Assembly (NCBI GenBank): GCA_021323395.1
Contig: JAJONL010000001.1
Span: 1 to 64,000, forward strand
Length of the DNA: 64,000 bases
Direction: 5' to 3'
DNA from: Nitrospira sp.
Lineage (GTDB): Bacteria; Nitrospirota; Nitrospiria; Nitrospirales; Nitrospiraceae
A model generated the notes under the pieces. It saw only the letters and a list, made by a program, of their open reading frames with translations. It had not been told where the DNA came from and did no database searches. Positions within the stretch are counted from its first letter, which is position 1. Each line of letters begins with the position of its first letter. The position numbers and the translations under genes are program-made. Positions 26,253 through 35,763 of the stretch are shown piece after piece.

Positions 26253-26439
26253 CACACCTGGACACAGAATTGTCCGGCACAGCTGTCTCGCTCTTTGCTC
26301 TGAGGCGGACGCGGGACAATTATGTTGTGGCCTGAATGGTTCAGACCTGCTATATATTGGCAAAAAGGCGGGGAACATGAACGGTATGGGTCTTGCGCTT
26401 CATCTTCCTTGTTTGCAGTGCACTTGAGGAGCGTTCTGA

Positions 26440-27579
26440 ATGGGAACTCACACACCTGTCGAGTACGTAGGCGAGAAGCCGTCAGTCCTCGTCGTCGACG
26501 ACGAAACCGGCCCTCGGGACGCGCTCAAAGTCATCCTCCGCCCCTTCTTCACGATCCACTCCGCCGACAACGCGAAATCCGCCCTTCAAGTCCTCAAAGA
26601 ACGCCACATCGATCTCATCACGCTGGATCAAAAATTACCCGATCGGCAGGGCATCGATCTCCTCCAAGACATCAAACAGGATTATGCGGATATCGAAGTC
26701 ATCATCATCACCGGCTATGGTAGCTTGAAGTCCGCGATGGAAGGCATTCGATACGGTGCAGCGGGGTACCTGCTCAAGCCGTTCAATGTCACCGAACTTA
26801 TCACCCTGATCAACCAAACGCTGGAGAAAAAGCAGCGCTTGGACTACTTGCGAGCGTTCCTTAAATCATCGACGGCCTTATGGGGCACCGAACAGGAGGC
26901 GGCTCAAGCCTGGAAGGACGTGCAGTCGCACTATTTTGCCATCGGCAAGCCCTCACCTGAGCTGGTGGGCACAGTCGACGTAACCGCTCTGATCCCTTTG
27001 CTGTCCGACCTTCTTGAAGCCAAGGACCGTCAACTGTTGAACCATTGCAGCCGAGTCAGTTTTTACGCGTCGCTCCTCGCAAATCAGATGAATCTTCCAC
27101 TCCCCGAACAGAAGGCGCTGGCGCTCGGAGCCTTTCTCCACGACATCGGAAAAATCAGCCTGTGCAATTATAAATATTCATCCAATGAAGACGAGTGCGT
27201 GGGAAATAGCGCCTACGGCAAAGAATACTCCGAGGCGGGCGCGCGTATGCTCTTACCGCTGGGGTTCCAAGCCGAGGTGGGTCAAATCGTGGCCTATCAC
27301 CGCGAACGCTTTGACGGCGCGGGCAACCCACACGGATTGCAGGGAGCCGGCATTCCTCTCTTGGCACGCATCGTCGCCATCGCGCAGGCCTTTGATAATC
27401 TTACGGTCGACATGCCGGGGCATCATCCGGTGTCTATCGATGACGCCATCCGCCAAATAACCCTGCAAGCAGATACGTACTTTGACCCCAAGCTGACAGA
27501 GGTGTTCGCACGCGTGGTGCGGGAATGCAAATCCTCCTTACCAGCCCTCGCTATTGCTAAGACATCGCCCGACAATTAG
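26440..27579 (+). CDS. Response regulator with a variant HD-GYP-like domain
   Basis: 379 residues: receiver 12-130 (Asp63 in LITLDQKLPD, Thr91, Lys113) followed by a 60-residue linker and an HD hydrolase region 185-360. The first site is intact (HDIGK, His234-Asp235), but the signature segment reads YHRERFDGAGNPHGL, so the family's HHE becomes Tyr-His-Arg-Glu and GYP becomes GNP; the later metal Asp appears as Gln316 (AIAQAFDNL). Classic HD-GYP proteins hydrolyse cyclic di-GMP. Here several metal ligands are changed, so it may be a weak or non-catalytic regulator. ATG 26440 follows a GGAGCG-like site; 187 bases separate it from the NtrC-type gene. Confidence 0.85.
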   Translation: MGTHTPVEYVGEKPSVLVVDDETGPRDALKVILRPFFTIHSADNAKSALQVLKERHIDLITLDQKLPDRQGIDLLQDIKQDYADIEVIIITGYGSLKSAMEGIRYGAAGYLLKPFNVTELITLINQTLEKKQRLDYLRAFLKSSTALWGTEQEAAQAWKDVQSHYFAIGKPSPELVGTVDVTALIPLLSDLLEAKDRQLLNHCSRVSFYASLLANQMNLPLPEQKALALGAFLHDIGKISLCNYKYSSNEDECVGNSAYGKEYSEAGARMLLPLGFQAEVGQIVAYHRERFDGAGNPHGLQGAGIPLLARIVAIAQAFDNLTVDMPGHHPVSIDDAIRQITLQADTYFDPKLTEVFARVVRECKSSLPALAIAKTSPDN

Positions 27580-27587
27580 GTGGAGCG

Positions 27588-29273
27588 CTACGTCCTGCCT
27601 TTCACATTTCCGATCATCTCGGCAGCCGCCGCCCGCGCCCTCTTCGTGATCGTGACGCCGGCCAACATTCGCGCCACCTCCTGCTCCCGTTCTTTGGGCT
27701 TCAAGAGTCTGACCTGCGTAATCGTTCGCCCCTGCCGAACCTCTTTTTCCACCAGATAGTGGGCGTGGGCCTGAGATGCGACCTGAGGCAGGTGCGTGAC
27801 ACATAAGACCTGATGGTGCCGGCCCAGATCTCGAAGCCGCGCGCCCATGACCTCTGCCACCGCACCGCCCACACCCGCATCCACTTCATCAAAAATGAGG
27901 ACCGGAACCTGATCGCTTTCCGCCAAGATCGTCTTGAGTGCCAACATAATCCGAGACAACTCTCCTCCGGATCCCACCCGTGCAAGCGGCTTGAGAGGTT
28001 CGCCGGGGTTGGCCGAGAACAGAAACTCGACGGCATTCTGTCCGGTTTGCCCATAGGCCGTCTCACCCGAGAGCGACGAAACTTCCACCGCAAAGCGGGT
28101 GCGATCCATCCGCAAAGCGGCCAATTCTTTAGTCACCTGAACCGTGAGCTTCTTCGCCGCCTCCTGCCGCTTGCGTGAAAGTTGTCCAGCCAGATCACGC
28201 GCGCGATGCGCCGCGTCCTCGACGGCACGGGCCAGGGTCTGCAACTGGCTTTCCGCCGTATCCAACTGTGAGAGTTGGATACGCAAAGACTCTTGCCATG
28301 CCAGCACGGCGTCTAACGACCCTCCGTATTTCTTCATGAGGCGATGGAGGCGATCAAGGCGCTGTTCGATTTCCATCAAGCGGGCAGGATTCGCTTCTAT
28401 CCGATCGCGATAGTGACGGACCTGATCGGCCAAATCCCGTAACGGAATCGCGGCGTCGTCCACAATTCTCCTCCATCCGGCGATGGTGGCATCGACCACA
28501 TCCATCTTGGCAAGCACCTTGCGGGCGGAAGCCAACAAACTCAGGATTCCCTGATCGTCCGCATACAGCAGCTCGTGCAGCTGGTCGGACAGCTCTCCAA
28601 GCTGTTGGCTATGCATGAGACGCGGACGCTCCTGCTCGAGCCGCGCGTCCTCATCCGCCGCCACCTCGGCCTCCGCAAGCTCTTGAAATTGAAATCGCAA
28701 AAGATCTTCCCGCTCTCGACGCTGGGCAATCTGAGCCGTCACGGTCGCCAGTTCGGAGGCGCGTGCTCGCCATATATCGTAGGAATCCAAGTAGTCCTTC
28801 CGAAGAGATCGGAGCCGACCGAAGTCATCGAGCGAGTCTAATTGAGCGGACGGCGACAGCAGTGATTGTTGCTCATGCTGACCATGCACATCGACCAACG
28901 CTCCCCCCAAATCCTCGAGCACGTGGACCGGGCAGAGATTGCCGTTCAGATAGGTTCGATTTCGACCTGTACGGGATATGACTCGTCGAATGAGGATATC
29001 GGTTTCGCCTGCCCGGGCAAACTCCTTGCTCTGAAGCATATGAAGAATAGGATGCCCGCACGACAGCACGAAGACCGCTTCCAATTCGGCTTCATCGGCT
29101 TGTGCGCGAATATGGTCGGATGAAGCGCGGCCGCCTACCAACAGAGTGACCGCATCGATGAGGAGAGATTTGCCGGCCCCGGTTTCACCGGTAAACACGA
29201 TGAAACCGGAGCTGAAGCGCACAGACAATTGCTCGATGACGCCAAAATTCGCGATGCGCAGCTCGGTCAGCAT
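27588..29273 (-). CDS. recN: DNA repair protein RecN
   Basis: SMC-like ATPase that acts early in repair of double-strand breaks. 561 residues, typical. N-terminus LTELRIANFGVIEQLSVRF and Walker A GETGAGKS (residues 29-36), Asp/Ala-rich coiled-coil arms between about 160 and 380, then the signature ARVGSGGELSRIMLALK, Walker B VLIFDEVDAGVGG and VLCVTHLPQVASQAHAH. The stop lies 8 bases from the convergent HD-domain gene. Eighteen bases separate recN from trxA upstream on the same strand, so the two are probably one transcript. Confidence 0.96.
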   Translation of the reverse strand: MLTELRIANFGVIEQLSVRFSSGFIVFTGETGAGKSLLIDAVTLLVGGRASSDHIRAQADEAELEAVFVLSCGHPILHMLQSKEFARAGETDILIRRVISRTGRNRTYLNGNLCPVHVLEDLGGALVDVHGQHEQQSLLSPSAQLDSLDDFGRLRSLRKDYLDSYDIWRARASELATVTAQIAQRREREDLLRFQFQELAEAEVAADEDARLEQERPRLMHSQQLGELSDQLHELLYADDQGILSLLASARKVLAKMDVVDATIAGWRRIVDDAAIPLRDLADQVRHYRDRIEANPARLMEIEQRLDRLHRLMKKYGGSLDAVLAWQESLRIQLSQLDTAESQLQTLARAVEDAAHRARDLAGQLSRKRQEAAKKLTVQVTKELAALRMDRTRFAVEVSSLSGETAYGQTGQNAVEFLFSANPGEPLKPLARVGSGGELSRIMLALKTILAESDQVPVLIFDEVDAGVGGAVAEVMGARLRDLGRHHQVLCVTHLPQVASQAHAHYLVEKEVRQGRTITQVRLLKPKEREQEVARMLAGVTITKRARAAAAEMIGNVKGRT

Positions 29274-29291
29274 GACGCTGAGCGTGGGGCG

Positions 29292-29639
29292 CTAAGCAGC
29301 GCCGGAATGTTGAGTCAGGAGTGAATCGATGATTTCTTTAAACTGGCGCTTTGGGCGCGCGCCTACCAAACGCTCCACCGCTTGGCCGTTTTTGAAAAAC
29401 AGAATTGTCGGAATGCTCATCACCTGATATCGACCCGCGATTTCCGGATTCTCGTCCGTATTGAGCTTGCGGACCTTGATCTTGCCCGCGTATTCCGTCG
29501 CCAATTCGTCGACGATGGGAGCGACCATCTGGCAAGGACCACACCACACCGCCCAAAAATCCACCATGACTAATCCGGATGCCTTCATGACATCGTCGTC
29601 CCATGTCGCATCGGTCGCTTTCAATGCATCGCCTGCCAC
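29292..29639 (-). CDS. trxA: Thioredoxin
   Basis: Cytosolic disulfide reductase of 115 residues. The active site WCGPC (Cys33, Cys36) sits after DFWAVW, and the cis-proline is in SIPTILFF. Length and sequence are those of TrxA. It reduces proteins such as peroxiredoxins (a Bcp is at 13 kb). Upstream of recN on the same strand. A GGAGGGGG ribosome-binding site precedes the ATG at 29639. Confidence 0.95.
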   Translation of the reverse strand: MAGDALKATDATWDDDVMKASGLVMVDFWAVWCGPCQMVAPIVDELATEYAGKIKVRKLNTDENPEIAGRYQVMSIPTILFFKNGQAVERLVGARPKRQFKEIIDSLLTQHSGAA

Positions 29640-29774
29640 AGTACCCCCTCCTTATCGCGATTTCACATCGCGATTCAGCTCGCCGTTCACGCACAAATGC
29701 GCGCTCTTAATCAGAACCGATACAGTCAAGTCATCCTATAACAGCGTTTCGCGGAGAGTCAAATCACCGCGCCC

Positions 29775-30293
29775 TTACCACTGCCACTCGGGTGGAACGC
29801 CGGACCACCAATCAGTCGGTCTCGCCTTCCGCCACACCGACTGTTCCTGCCACATCTGTTTAGCCGATCCTTCATCCAACCGGGAGGCCATCGCACCCGT
29901 CACATCGGCTTGCCGCTGCACAGCTTGTTGGATGAGTTCCTTGGCAATGCGCGCCAGCACATCCGGCGGATCGACCAGGTCCTCCGCTCGTCCTGTCGCC
30001 AGGTTAATGTACAGATGCTCCACACGTACCCACTGATCGGTATTCGCCAGATGTGCTAGATAGCCATCCAGGGCATGGTACACATAGGTAAGAAAGATAT
30101 AACTTCGGACTGATGGAATCTCCCGCACCTCCGCCTGGCAGGCTTCCACCGCATGCCGATAATCGCCGGCTTTGAGAAACATCGCCGCCCGCTGCAGGTG
30201 CGAGAGGCCCTCAGCCGCCTGGAGATGAGAGGGAGCGAGAATCTGCGCCACCATCTCCATGACACACAACGCTATAGGAAGAAGAGTCCGCAC
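29775..30293 (-). CDS. Secreted TPR-like hypothetical protein
   Basis: The frame is open up to 30527, overlapping lptD, but I place the start at GTG 30293, which has AAGG six bases upstream and begins a signal-like run (VRTLLPIALCVMEMVAQIL, then SHLQAAEG). This gives 172 residues. A helical pair LSHLQRAAMFLKAGDYRHAVEACQAE resembles one TPR unit; the rest has no motif I recognise. It follows lptD on the same strand, 77 bases away, so it may be part of the lptD transcript. Confidence 0.68.
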   Translation of the reverse strand: MRTLLPIALCVMEMVAQILAPSHLQAAEGLSHLQRAAMFLKAGDYRHAVEACQAEVREIPSVRSYIFLTYVYHALDGYLAHLANTDQWVRVEHLYINLATGRAEDLVDPPDVLARIAKELIQQAVQRQADVTGAMASRLDEGSAKQMWQEQSVWRKARPTDWWSGVPPEWQW

Positions 30294-30369
30294 ATCCTGC
30301 CTTTCATTCCGTCGCCGGATAGGAGTGCTCCGAGACCGGCACCTGTTCCAGCTCACACCAGTCGCCCTT

Positions 30370-32862
30370 TCAATAGCGACCCATCGGCATCGATTGGACA
30401 GGCACAGGATTCTGAGATCGTCCGTAGGGTCCACCCGGCGCGGCCCAAGGTAAACCCCGATCTCCGACCAACAGGGGGCCCAGCACGGTGCGCGCGACAA
30501 TCGTGCCGAAGTTTTCCGTCCATCCAATCCCCGTCATGCTCAACATAAACGAATAGCTCTGGCGGTCCGGGAACTGCAGATAGTACAGGCCCAGCGACCA
30601 GCACTTGCAAGGGTTTTGATACAGCGCCACCAGATCATATTCGGGACTGCGCCCGCCTTTGACATCGTAATAGCCCTTGGCGCCGAAGGTCCAGCCCCAG
30701 GGCGTTCGAAACCCTCCGCCTGCCGTCACAAATTGAATTTCGTCGGTGGGCGCATAGACCTCATTGAATGAGATCGGATTCCAAATGTCTCCGCGCCTGA
30801 CTCGGTTACCGTCCCGGCTGAACCGTTGGCCTATCTCTACGTACCAATAATTGGACTGTTGCACCCGGAGATCCGTATTCCACTGGCTGAAGGTGCCCCG
30901 GTACGGATCCAGAAATGCATCCACTGTGAGGTAGGAATTCGTCGGCGGCAGGATTTGTCCGCCCACCACGTTTTGCGAGAATGTATCGCCGGCGCTGGGA
31001 GGCCGGAAAAACTCGGGCGCCGTGTTCCCGATCACCGCGCGCATCCACAAGTCGGACATTTTTCGCCCTTGCACATCCACCATAGCGGGCTGTAACGGCT
31101 GCGTGATGGATCCAATGAAGGGCAAAATGCCGGGGGTAAATTCACGCGCGCGCGTTTGCACGGCGCCCACATGGTAACTCTGCGCCAGGGTCAGATCCAG
31201 CCAGTTGAACGATTGGCCATTCACCTGCTGTTCAAGCAGTTTGGTCCGAAGCGAGTAGGTGAGCAAATTTTTCTTCGGCAGGTCGTCGACCTGATCGATC
31301 TGCGCAATGTTGGATTGATCGCTGCCGGGCACGTATTCATAGATCATGCTGGGCTCGATCGTGTGCAGGAAGCTGCCGCCCTCACGCCCGGCGAAGCGTC
31401 GACTCAACTTCGACGTCGCGTCGATCGCTCCCCAAAACGTCTCGCGATGCAGCGGGCTCGCCTCCTGAATTCCGCGCGTATAATACACCTCTTTAAATTT
31501 GAAATGCGGTGTGATGCCGACGAGGTGACCGACATCGATCACATCCGTGGTGATGCCCGGCATCAAATCCATCCGATTCACCGCAAACCCTTGCTCGCGA
31601 TAAAAATTCACGAAGTTGCTGTCGAGGTTCAGGAGCAACGGCATCCCAAACGCGGAGGTGTTGGGCAAGACATACCCCACCTCCGGCAGACGCTGGAAGG
31701 TGTCGGGACCACCGGAATTCAAGGGTTGTAGGTACTGGCCGAGAAAGTAGGCGCTGCCATAGGGCAGTCGCTGGGTCGCCAATAACGTCGACTCACCACT
31801 CGGTGAGGCTCGTTGAGTACCTGAATTGCTCAATTGCTGCAGATAGAGCCGGTCCGACACGAATGACGCTTGCCCGCGAACCAAGAGCGTGTCCGTCACC
31901 TGCTGGATATGCTGTCCGCTGATCAAGCCTCGCAACCGCCGGTCATCCGTGCTGGTCTGGTCCACCCCTGACACATTCGGGAGCTGAGTCTGCTGAATGA
32001 AACTGGCAAACCACTGCCCGCTCGATCTGCGATCCAGGTAATAGCGATAGAGAAAGTCGCTTCCATAACCGAGACTGGAATAGTACGAGGGTGAGATCGT
32101 GAGATCCTGGCTGGGATTGATCGCCCAGAAGTAGCCCTGCTGATAGTGGAGACCGAAGCGGTTGTCGTACCCCGGCGTGGGGATGAGAAATCCACTGTGG
32201 CGCTTGTCGAGCGGATAGGTCAGCGTCGGCACAGGAATGATCGGGGTGTCGCGCATGCAGAGCCAACCCCGTTTCATCCCGACACTTTCACCCGTATTCA
32301 CGTCGAGATCGTCGAACTTGAACCGCCAGGCCGGCACTTCGCCCTCTTGGGCGTCACAGTTGGTAAACGTGCCCTCTTTGATTCGGTAGTGATCCTCCGA
32401 CAGGCGTCGGATGCTTCGGCCGGTAAAAAAGGAGTTGCTGGTCCGGACATACATCGAACCATGGGCGACCACACCCGCTTCCGTATTCACGTTCAACTCC
32501 AACCGTTCTGACTTGAGATCGGAGTTCGGATCCGCAAAATGCACATGGCCTGTCGCCACCAGCGTGCCAGGGAGCGCGTTGATCGTCACGTGATCGGCGG
32601 TAAGCCGCAGCGGACCTTGCGTCACGACCACCGACCCATCCGCCTCGTAGACTTCTTGTTCCTGAAGGTGATCGATGCGTTCGGCCGTGACAGTGAGCGG
32701 TTGATTCGTGGGCGAGGGTGTCGCAACCGTCGATTGGGCGAGGGCTGATCCACCCGCGAGGAGTGAGCAGAGCAGCCCGGAGAACAGGAGTGCCGACGCC
32801 TGCCGAGCATTCGCCCGCCACAGCCCCCCCGTCGAGTAGCGGTCTGGCCCCATCTCAGCCAC
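30370..32862 (-). CDS. lptD: LPS-assembly protein LptD
   Basis: Outer-membrane barrel that, with LptE, places lipopolysaccharide in the outer leaflet. 830 residues. Signal peptide residues about 17-43 (LLFSGLLCSLLAGGSALAQ). N-terminal jellyroll (OstA/LptA-like) residues 55-170: LTVTAERIDHLQEQEVYEADGSVVVTQG, TADHVTIN, GHVHFAD. The barrel part includes GFLIPTPGYDNRFGLHYQQGYFWAINPSQD, the well-conserved LptD segment. Overlaps the folC stop by 8 bases (folC is upstream). Shows that the organism has an LPS-bearing outer membrane. Confidence 0.93.
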   Translation of the reverse strand: MAEMGPDRYSTGGLWRANARQASALLFSGLLCSLLAGGSALAQSTVATPSPTNQPLTVTAERIDHLQEQEVYEADGSVVVTQGPLRLTADHVTINALPGTLVATGHVHFADPNSDLKSERLELNVNTEAGVVAHGSMYVRTSNSFFTGRSIRRLSEDHYRIKEGTFTNCDAQEGEVPAWRFKFDDLDVNTGESVGMKRGWLCMRDTPIIPVPTLTYPLDKRHSGFLIPTPGYDNRFGLHYQQGYFWAINPSQDLTISPSYYSSLGYGSDFLYRYYLDRRSSGQWFASFIQQTQLPNVSGVDQTSTDDRRLRGLISGQHIQQVTDTLLVRGQASFVSDRLYLQQLSNSGTQRASPSGESTLLATQRLPYGSAYFLGQYLQPLNSGGPDTFQRLPEVGYVLPNTSAFGMPLLLNLDSNFVNFYREQGFAVNRMDLMPGITTDVIDVGHLVGITPHFKFKEVYYTRGIQEASPLHRETFWGAIDATSKLSRRFAGREGGSFLHTIEPSMIYEYVPGSDQSNIAQIDQVDDLPKKNLLTYSLRTKLLEQQVNGQSFNWLDLTLAQSYHVGAVQTRAREFTPGILPFIGSITQPLQPAMVDVQGRKMSDLWMRAVIGNTAPEFFRPPSAGDTFSQNVVGGQILPPTNSYLTVDAFLDPYRGTFSQWNTDLRVQQSNYWYVEIGQRFSRDGNRVRRGDIWNPISFNEVYAPTDEIQFVTAGGGFRTPWGWTFGAKGYYDVKGGRSPEYDLVALYQNPCKCWSLGLYYLQFPDRQSYSFMLSMTGIGWTENFGTIVARTVLGPLLVGDRGLPWAAPGGPYGRSQNPVPVQSMPMGRY

Positions 32863-34150
32863 GAATGGGTGAGAGGGAACACCCTCGAAGAAGGGCCTTG
32901 ATCTCCCCGACCAGCATCAGAGAGCCAGTGACGCAAATCAAATCGGACGGCGCGGCTGAGCGCTTCGCGCAGGCCAGCGCATCGGGGGACGTCGCCGCCA
33001 CCTGCGCGGCAGGCACGCAATCCCGCAAGAGTTCATGAAGATCAGAACCGGTAGCGGCGCGAGGCAGATCCGCCTGCGTCAGGATCACGCTGTCGATCAG
33101 CGGCAACAACGGCTCGAGAAACTCACGCGGGCGTTTGTCGCGCATCATGCCGACCACCAGATGGATCTTGGCATGGGGCTTCACCCGACGCCAGTCGGCG
33201 AGATAGTCGGCCAGCACGACCGCGGCAGCAGGATTGTGCGCCCCGTCCAGAAGGATGGTCGGCGACTCGCCGACAGTTTCCAGCCGGCCTTCCCAGGCAA
33301 CATGCTGTAACCCCCTGCGAACCGCTTCGTCCGAGACGGCGAGGCCTCGCTCCCTGGCCAGTTCGATTAACGCCGCGGCGCAGGCCACATTGTCCAGTTG
33401 AAACCGTCCTTGAAGCGGACAGGACAGATGATCGTACTGTGCCGCCAGGCCGACGTAACGACAATCCACCGGTGATGTCCCGTCGCAGTGAAAGTCCAGG
33501 CCCATTGCAAACAGGGGAGCCGATTCCGCCAAGGCCCGTGTCTCGATCACACGGCGAGCCGGCGCATCGAGACGTCCGATCACCAACGGCACCGCTGGTT
33601 TGATAATTCCGGCCTTCTCAGATGCGATCGCTTCCAAGGTCGTACCGAGGTAGGCTTCGTGATCCAGACCAATCGTGGTGATGGCGGTCACCAGCGGTTG
33701 CACTACATTGGTTGCGTCGAAACGGCCGCCTAACCCCACTTCCAGCACCGCCACATCCACCCGGCATTCGGAAAAATATTGGCACGCGAGGGCCGTGGTG
33801 AATTCAAAAAATGTCGGAGCCAGATCGGGGGCCGCGTCGGCCCGTAATGCTTCTACTAAGGCCGTCACGCGCTCTTCCGGAATCATGACGCCATCGACAC
33901 GAATGCGTTCACGAAAATCGATCAAATGCGGCGACGTATAGAGGCCCACGCGATGGCCCGCCGCCTGCAAGATGGACGCGACCATCGCGGCCGTCGATCC
34001 CTTCCCGTTGGTCCCACCGATATGGACCACGGGAAACCGCCGCTGTGGATCGCCGGCTCGAGTCAGCAACGCACGAATTGTCTCCAGCCCCAACTTGACC
34101 CCGTGCTGCTGCAGGCCGTAAAGGAATTGCACCGTGGCGGAATAGGTCAT
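32855..34150 (-). CDS. folC: Bifunctional folylpolyglutamate / dihydrofolate synthase
   Basis: Adds L-glutamate to dihydropteroate and to folates. 431 residues, usual length. P-loop GGTNGKGS (residues 45-52), YTSPHLIDFRERI, AVLEVGLGGRFDATNVV and LDGAHNPAA (the Mur-ligase-type central and C-terminal motifs) are present. Mono- versus bifunctionality cannot be read directly. It is the first of a folC-lptD(-TPR-like) group; element R2 lies just upstream of it, toward accD. FolB is at 43 kb. Confidence 0.94.
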   Translation of the reverse strand: MTYSATVQFLYGLQQHGVKLGLETIRALLTRAGDPQRRFPVVHIGGTNGKGSTAAMVASILQAAGHRVGLYTSPHLIDFRERIRVDGVMIPEERVTALVEALRADAAPDLAPTFFEFTTALACQYFSECRVDVAVLEVGLGGRFDATNVVQPLVTAITTIGLDHEAYLGTTLEAIASEKAGIIKPAVPLVIGRLDAPARRVIETRALAESAPLFAMGLDFHCDGTSPVDCRYVGLAAQYDHLSCPLQGRFQLDNVACAAALIELARERGLAVSDEAVRRGLQHVAWEGRLETVGESPTILLDGAHNPAAAVVLADYLADWRRVKPHAKIHLVVGMMRDKRPREFLEPLLPLIDSVILTQADLPRAATGSDLHELLRDCVPAAQVAATSPDALACAKRSAAPSDLICVTGSLMLVGEIKALLRGCSLSPIRG

Positions 34151-34173
34151 GGAATATGCTCAAAGAAGACACA

Positions 34174-34295
34174 GAATGTTCAAAAAAAACGGCATGCAGC
34201 GAAGCCGCAACAAGCGGGGGGATGAGGCGTACGTGGTTTCGTACGTCGAGCCTCCGGGCGCCGTGAGAACAAAGTTGACGGACTTTTTCAACATC
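34174..34295. repeat. Dispersed repeat R2 (GATGTT-ended)
   Basis: Non-coding element of about 122 bases. Terminal inverted repeats: GAATGTTCAAAAAA at the left and, read on the other strand, GATGTTGAAAAAGTC at the right end. Inside is GATGAGGCGTACG and TACGTCGAG, the same core as in R1 and R3. It lies 10 bases past the accD stop and upstream of folC. Confidence 0.7.
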
Positions 34296-34305
34296 TCGCT
34301 GTCTG

Positions 34306-35142
34306 CTAGAAGTGACCGACCAAGGTACTGACCGCTTCCTTCAATTGCTTCCGCTCGACGATCATATCGATCATGCCATGATCGAGTAAAAATTCGGCGC
34401 GCTGAAACTGATCGGGCAATTGCTGCTTGATCGTTTGCTCGATGACGCGCGGACCGGCGAATCCGATCAAGGCCTTCGGTTCGGCGATAATGACATCACC
34501 CAGCATGGCGATACTCGCCGTGACTCCGCCGAACGTCGGATCGGCCAGAATCGAGACGAACGGAAGTTTCGCCTCGCCCAGCTTCGCCACCGCGGCGGAC
34601 GTTTTTGCCATCTGCATCAGTGACAGGATCCCCTCCTGCATGCGGGCTCCGCCTGAAGCCGTCACGAGGATCAGCGGCATCCGTCCCTGCAATGCCCGAT
34701 CGACGGCACGGCAAATTTTCTCCCCGACGACCGACCCCATGCTGCCGCCCATGAATCCAAAGTCAAAGACGCACAGCGCCACCTTGCGCCCATTGATCGC
34801 GCCCTGGCCGATGACCATGGCGTCTTTCCGCCCCGTCTTGTCCTGTTGCGCCTTGATCCGATCTTTATAGGAGCGAGTGTCCTGAAACTGCAGGGGGTCC
34901 TGGGGCTCGAGTTCGGCATCCCATTCCTTGAAGGTGCCGAGATCCACCAGCAAGTTGATGCGTTCAATGACCGAAATGGGGAAATGATAGTCGCACTTGG
35001 GGCACACTTTGTTGTTGCGATCCACCTCCTTGCGATAGACGATCTCCCGGCAGTGGTTGCACTTCAGCCACATCCCCTCCGCCACTTTGGAACGTTTGGG
35101 ATGCTCTGCCTCTTCGGTTTTCCCTTTTTTAAACCACGCCAT
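34306..35142 (-). CDS. accD: Acetyl-CoA carboxylase carboxyltransferase subunit beta
   Basis: Beta subunit of the carboxyltransferase that makes malonyl-CoA for fatty-acid synthesis. 278 residues. N-terminal zinc ribbon with Cys28, Cys31, Cys47 and Cys50, then the crotonase-like core: [94 protein letters not shown]. Complete. accA and the biotin subunits are not in the window. The gene stands alone between two repeats/remnants. Confidence 0.96.
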   Translation of the reverse strand: MAWFKKGKTEEAEHPKRSKVAEGMWLKCNHCREIVYRKEVDRNNKVCPKCDYHFPISVIERINLLVDLGTFKEWDAELEPQDPLQFQDTRSYKDRIKAQQDKTGRKDAMVIGQGAINGRKVALCVFDFGFMGGSMGSVVGEKICRAVDRALQGRMPLILVTASGGARMQEGILSLMQMAKTSAAVAKLGEAKLPFVSILADPTFGGVTASIAMLGDVIIAEPKALIGFAGPRVIEQTIKQQLPDQFQRAEFLLDHGMIDMIVERKQLKEAVSTLVGHF

Positions 35143-35152
35143 CTCTGGTCAC

Positions 35153-35254
35153 CTATAGTAGGAGGGTTTGCTCCTCTTCGAGCGCCGTCCAATGATGTAT
35201 GCCCAACTTCCCGAGTTCCTGCCTGATCTGTTCGCGAAACCACCCCGGACACAT
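35153..35254 (-). CDS. Possible 33-residue ORF upstream of accD
   Basis: ATG 35254 to TAG 35155-35153, 33 codons, ending 10 bases before accD. The predicted peptide (MCPGWFREQIRQELG..., ending EEEQTLLL) is not similar to anything I recognise and has no well-spaced ribosome-binding site. It may be a leader-type ORF, the tail of the decayed gene upstream, or chance. Confidence 0.25.
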   Translation of the reverse strand: MCPGWFREQIRQELGKLGIHHWTALEEEQTLLL

Positions 35255-35580
35255 CCTTCGCCACGTGCCGGAGGCTGTCCAAGACCTCGGCAATGGCGGC
35301 AATGACGACCGACTCATCGATTTCACCGACCAGATGATCAGCCGGCGTCGGCAACTCGCGTAAGTGGTCGAAATGGCGGTGGGGCAAAGAGACGCCGGAT
35401 ACGCGGCGTTCCTCGAACCGCGACCCGATGGTATCCGGCATCGACCAGCACGCGGTCATCGACCAGAAAGCCGCAGGTCCCGCGCTGAATCGAACCCTTG
35501 CTCCTTGAAACCAACTGGATTGATCCATGACCACCCAATATGCGGATATTCAGGGCCGGGCGGCCGTCTAGGACCTCAGC
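35253..35580 (-). pseudogene. Frameshifted metallo-beta-lactamase-fold hydrolase remnant
   Basis: Two frames together spell part of an MBL-fold hydrolase of the cyclic-nucleotide phosphodiesterase-like group. The upstream frame (near 35553 down to about 35440) reads LNIRILGGHGS, then TCGFLVDDRVLVDAG; the frame then shifts near 35431-35440 and continues TIGSRFEERRVSGVSLPHRHFDH, with the HxHxDH metal motif, then LPTPADHLVGEI and ESVVIAAIAEVLDSL. After about 110 further bases the similarity stops. No intact start or C-terminus exists, so it is a remnant. It lies between the nickel permease gene and accD. Confidence 0.65.
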
Positions 35581-35763
35581 CTTTTCTCACGCTCTTGTCG
35601 GTGCGACATCCGCACTGCGCGGAAGAATAGCATACCTCTTCGGATGGCGCACACAGATTTGCATGGTCGACACGACCATTGACCGTACTTCGTCACATGT
35701 GAAAGGAAAACCGTACCGTCCACTGATGTCACATACGCGTCCCTACGTAGGAGGTGAGATCAG

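Noticed and set aside
26320-26345. Possible sigma54 promoter before the HD-type regulator gene
   Set aside because: The GG and GC dinucleotides are spaced nine, not ten, bases apart and the flanks do not match.
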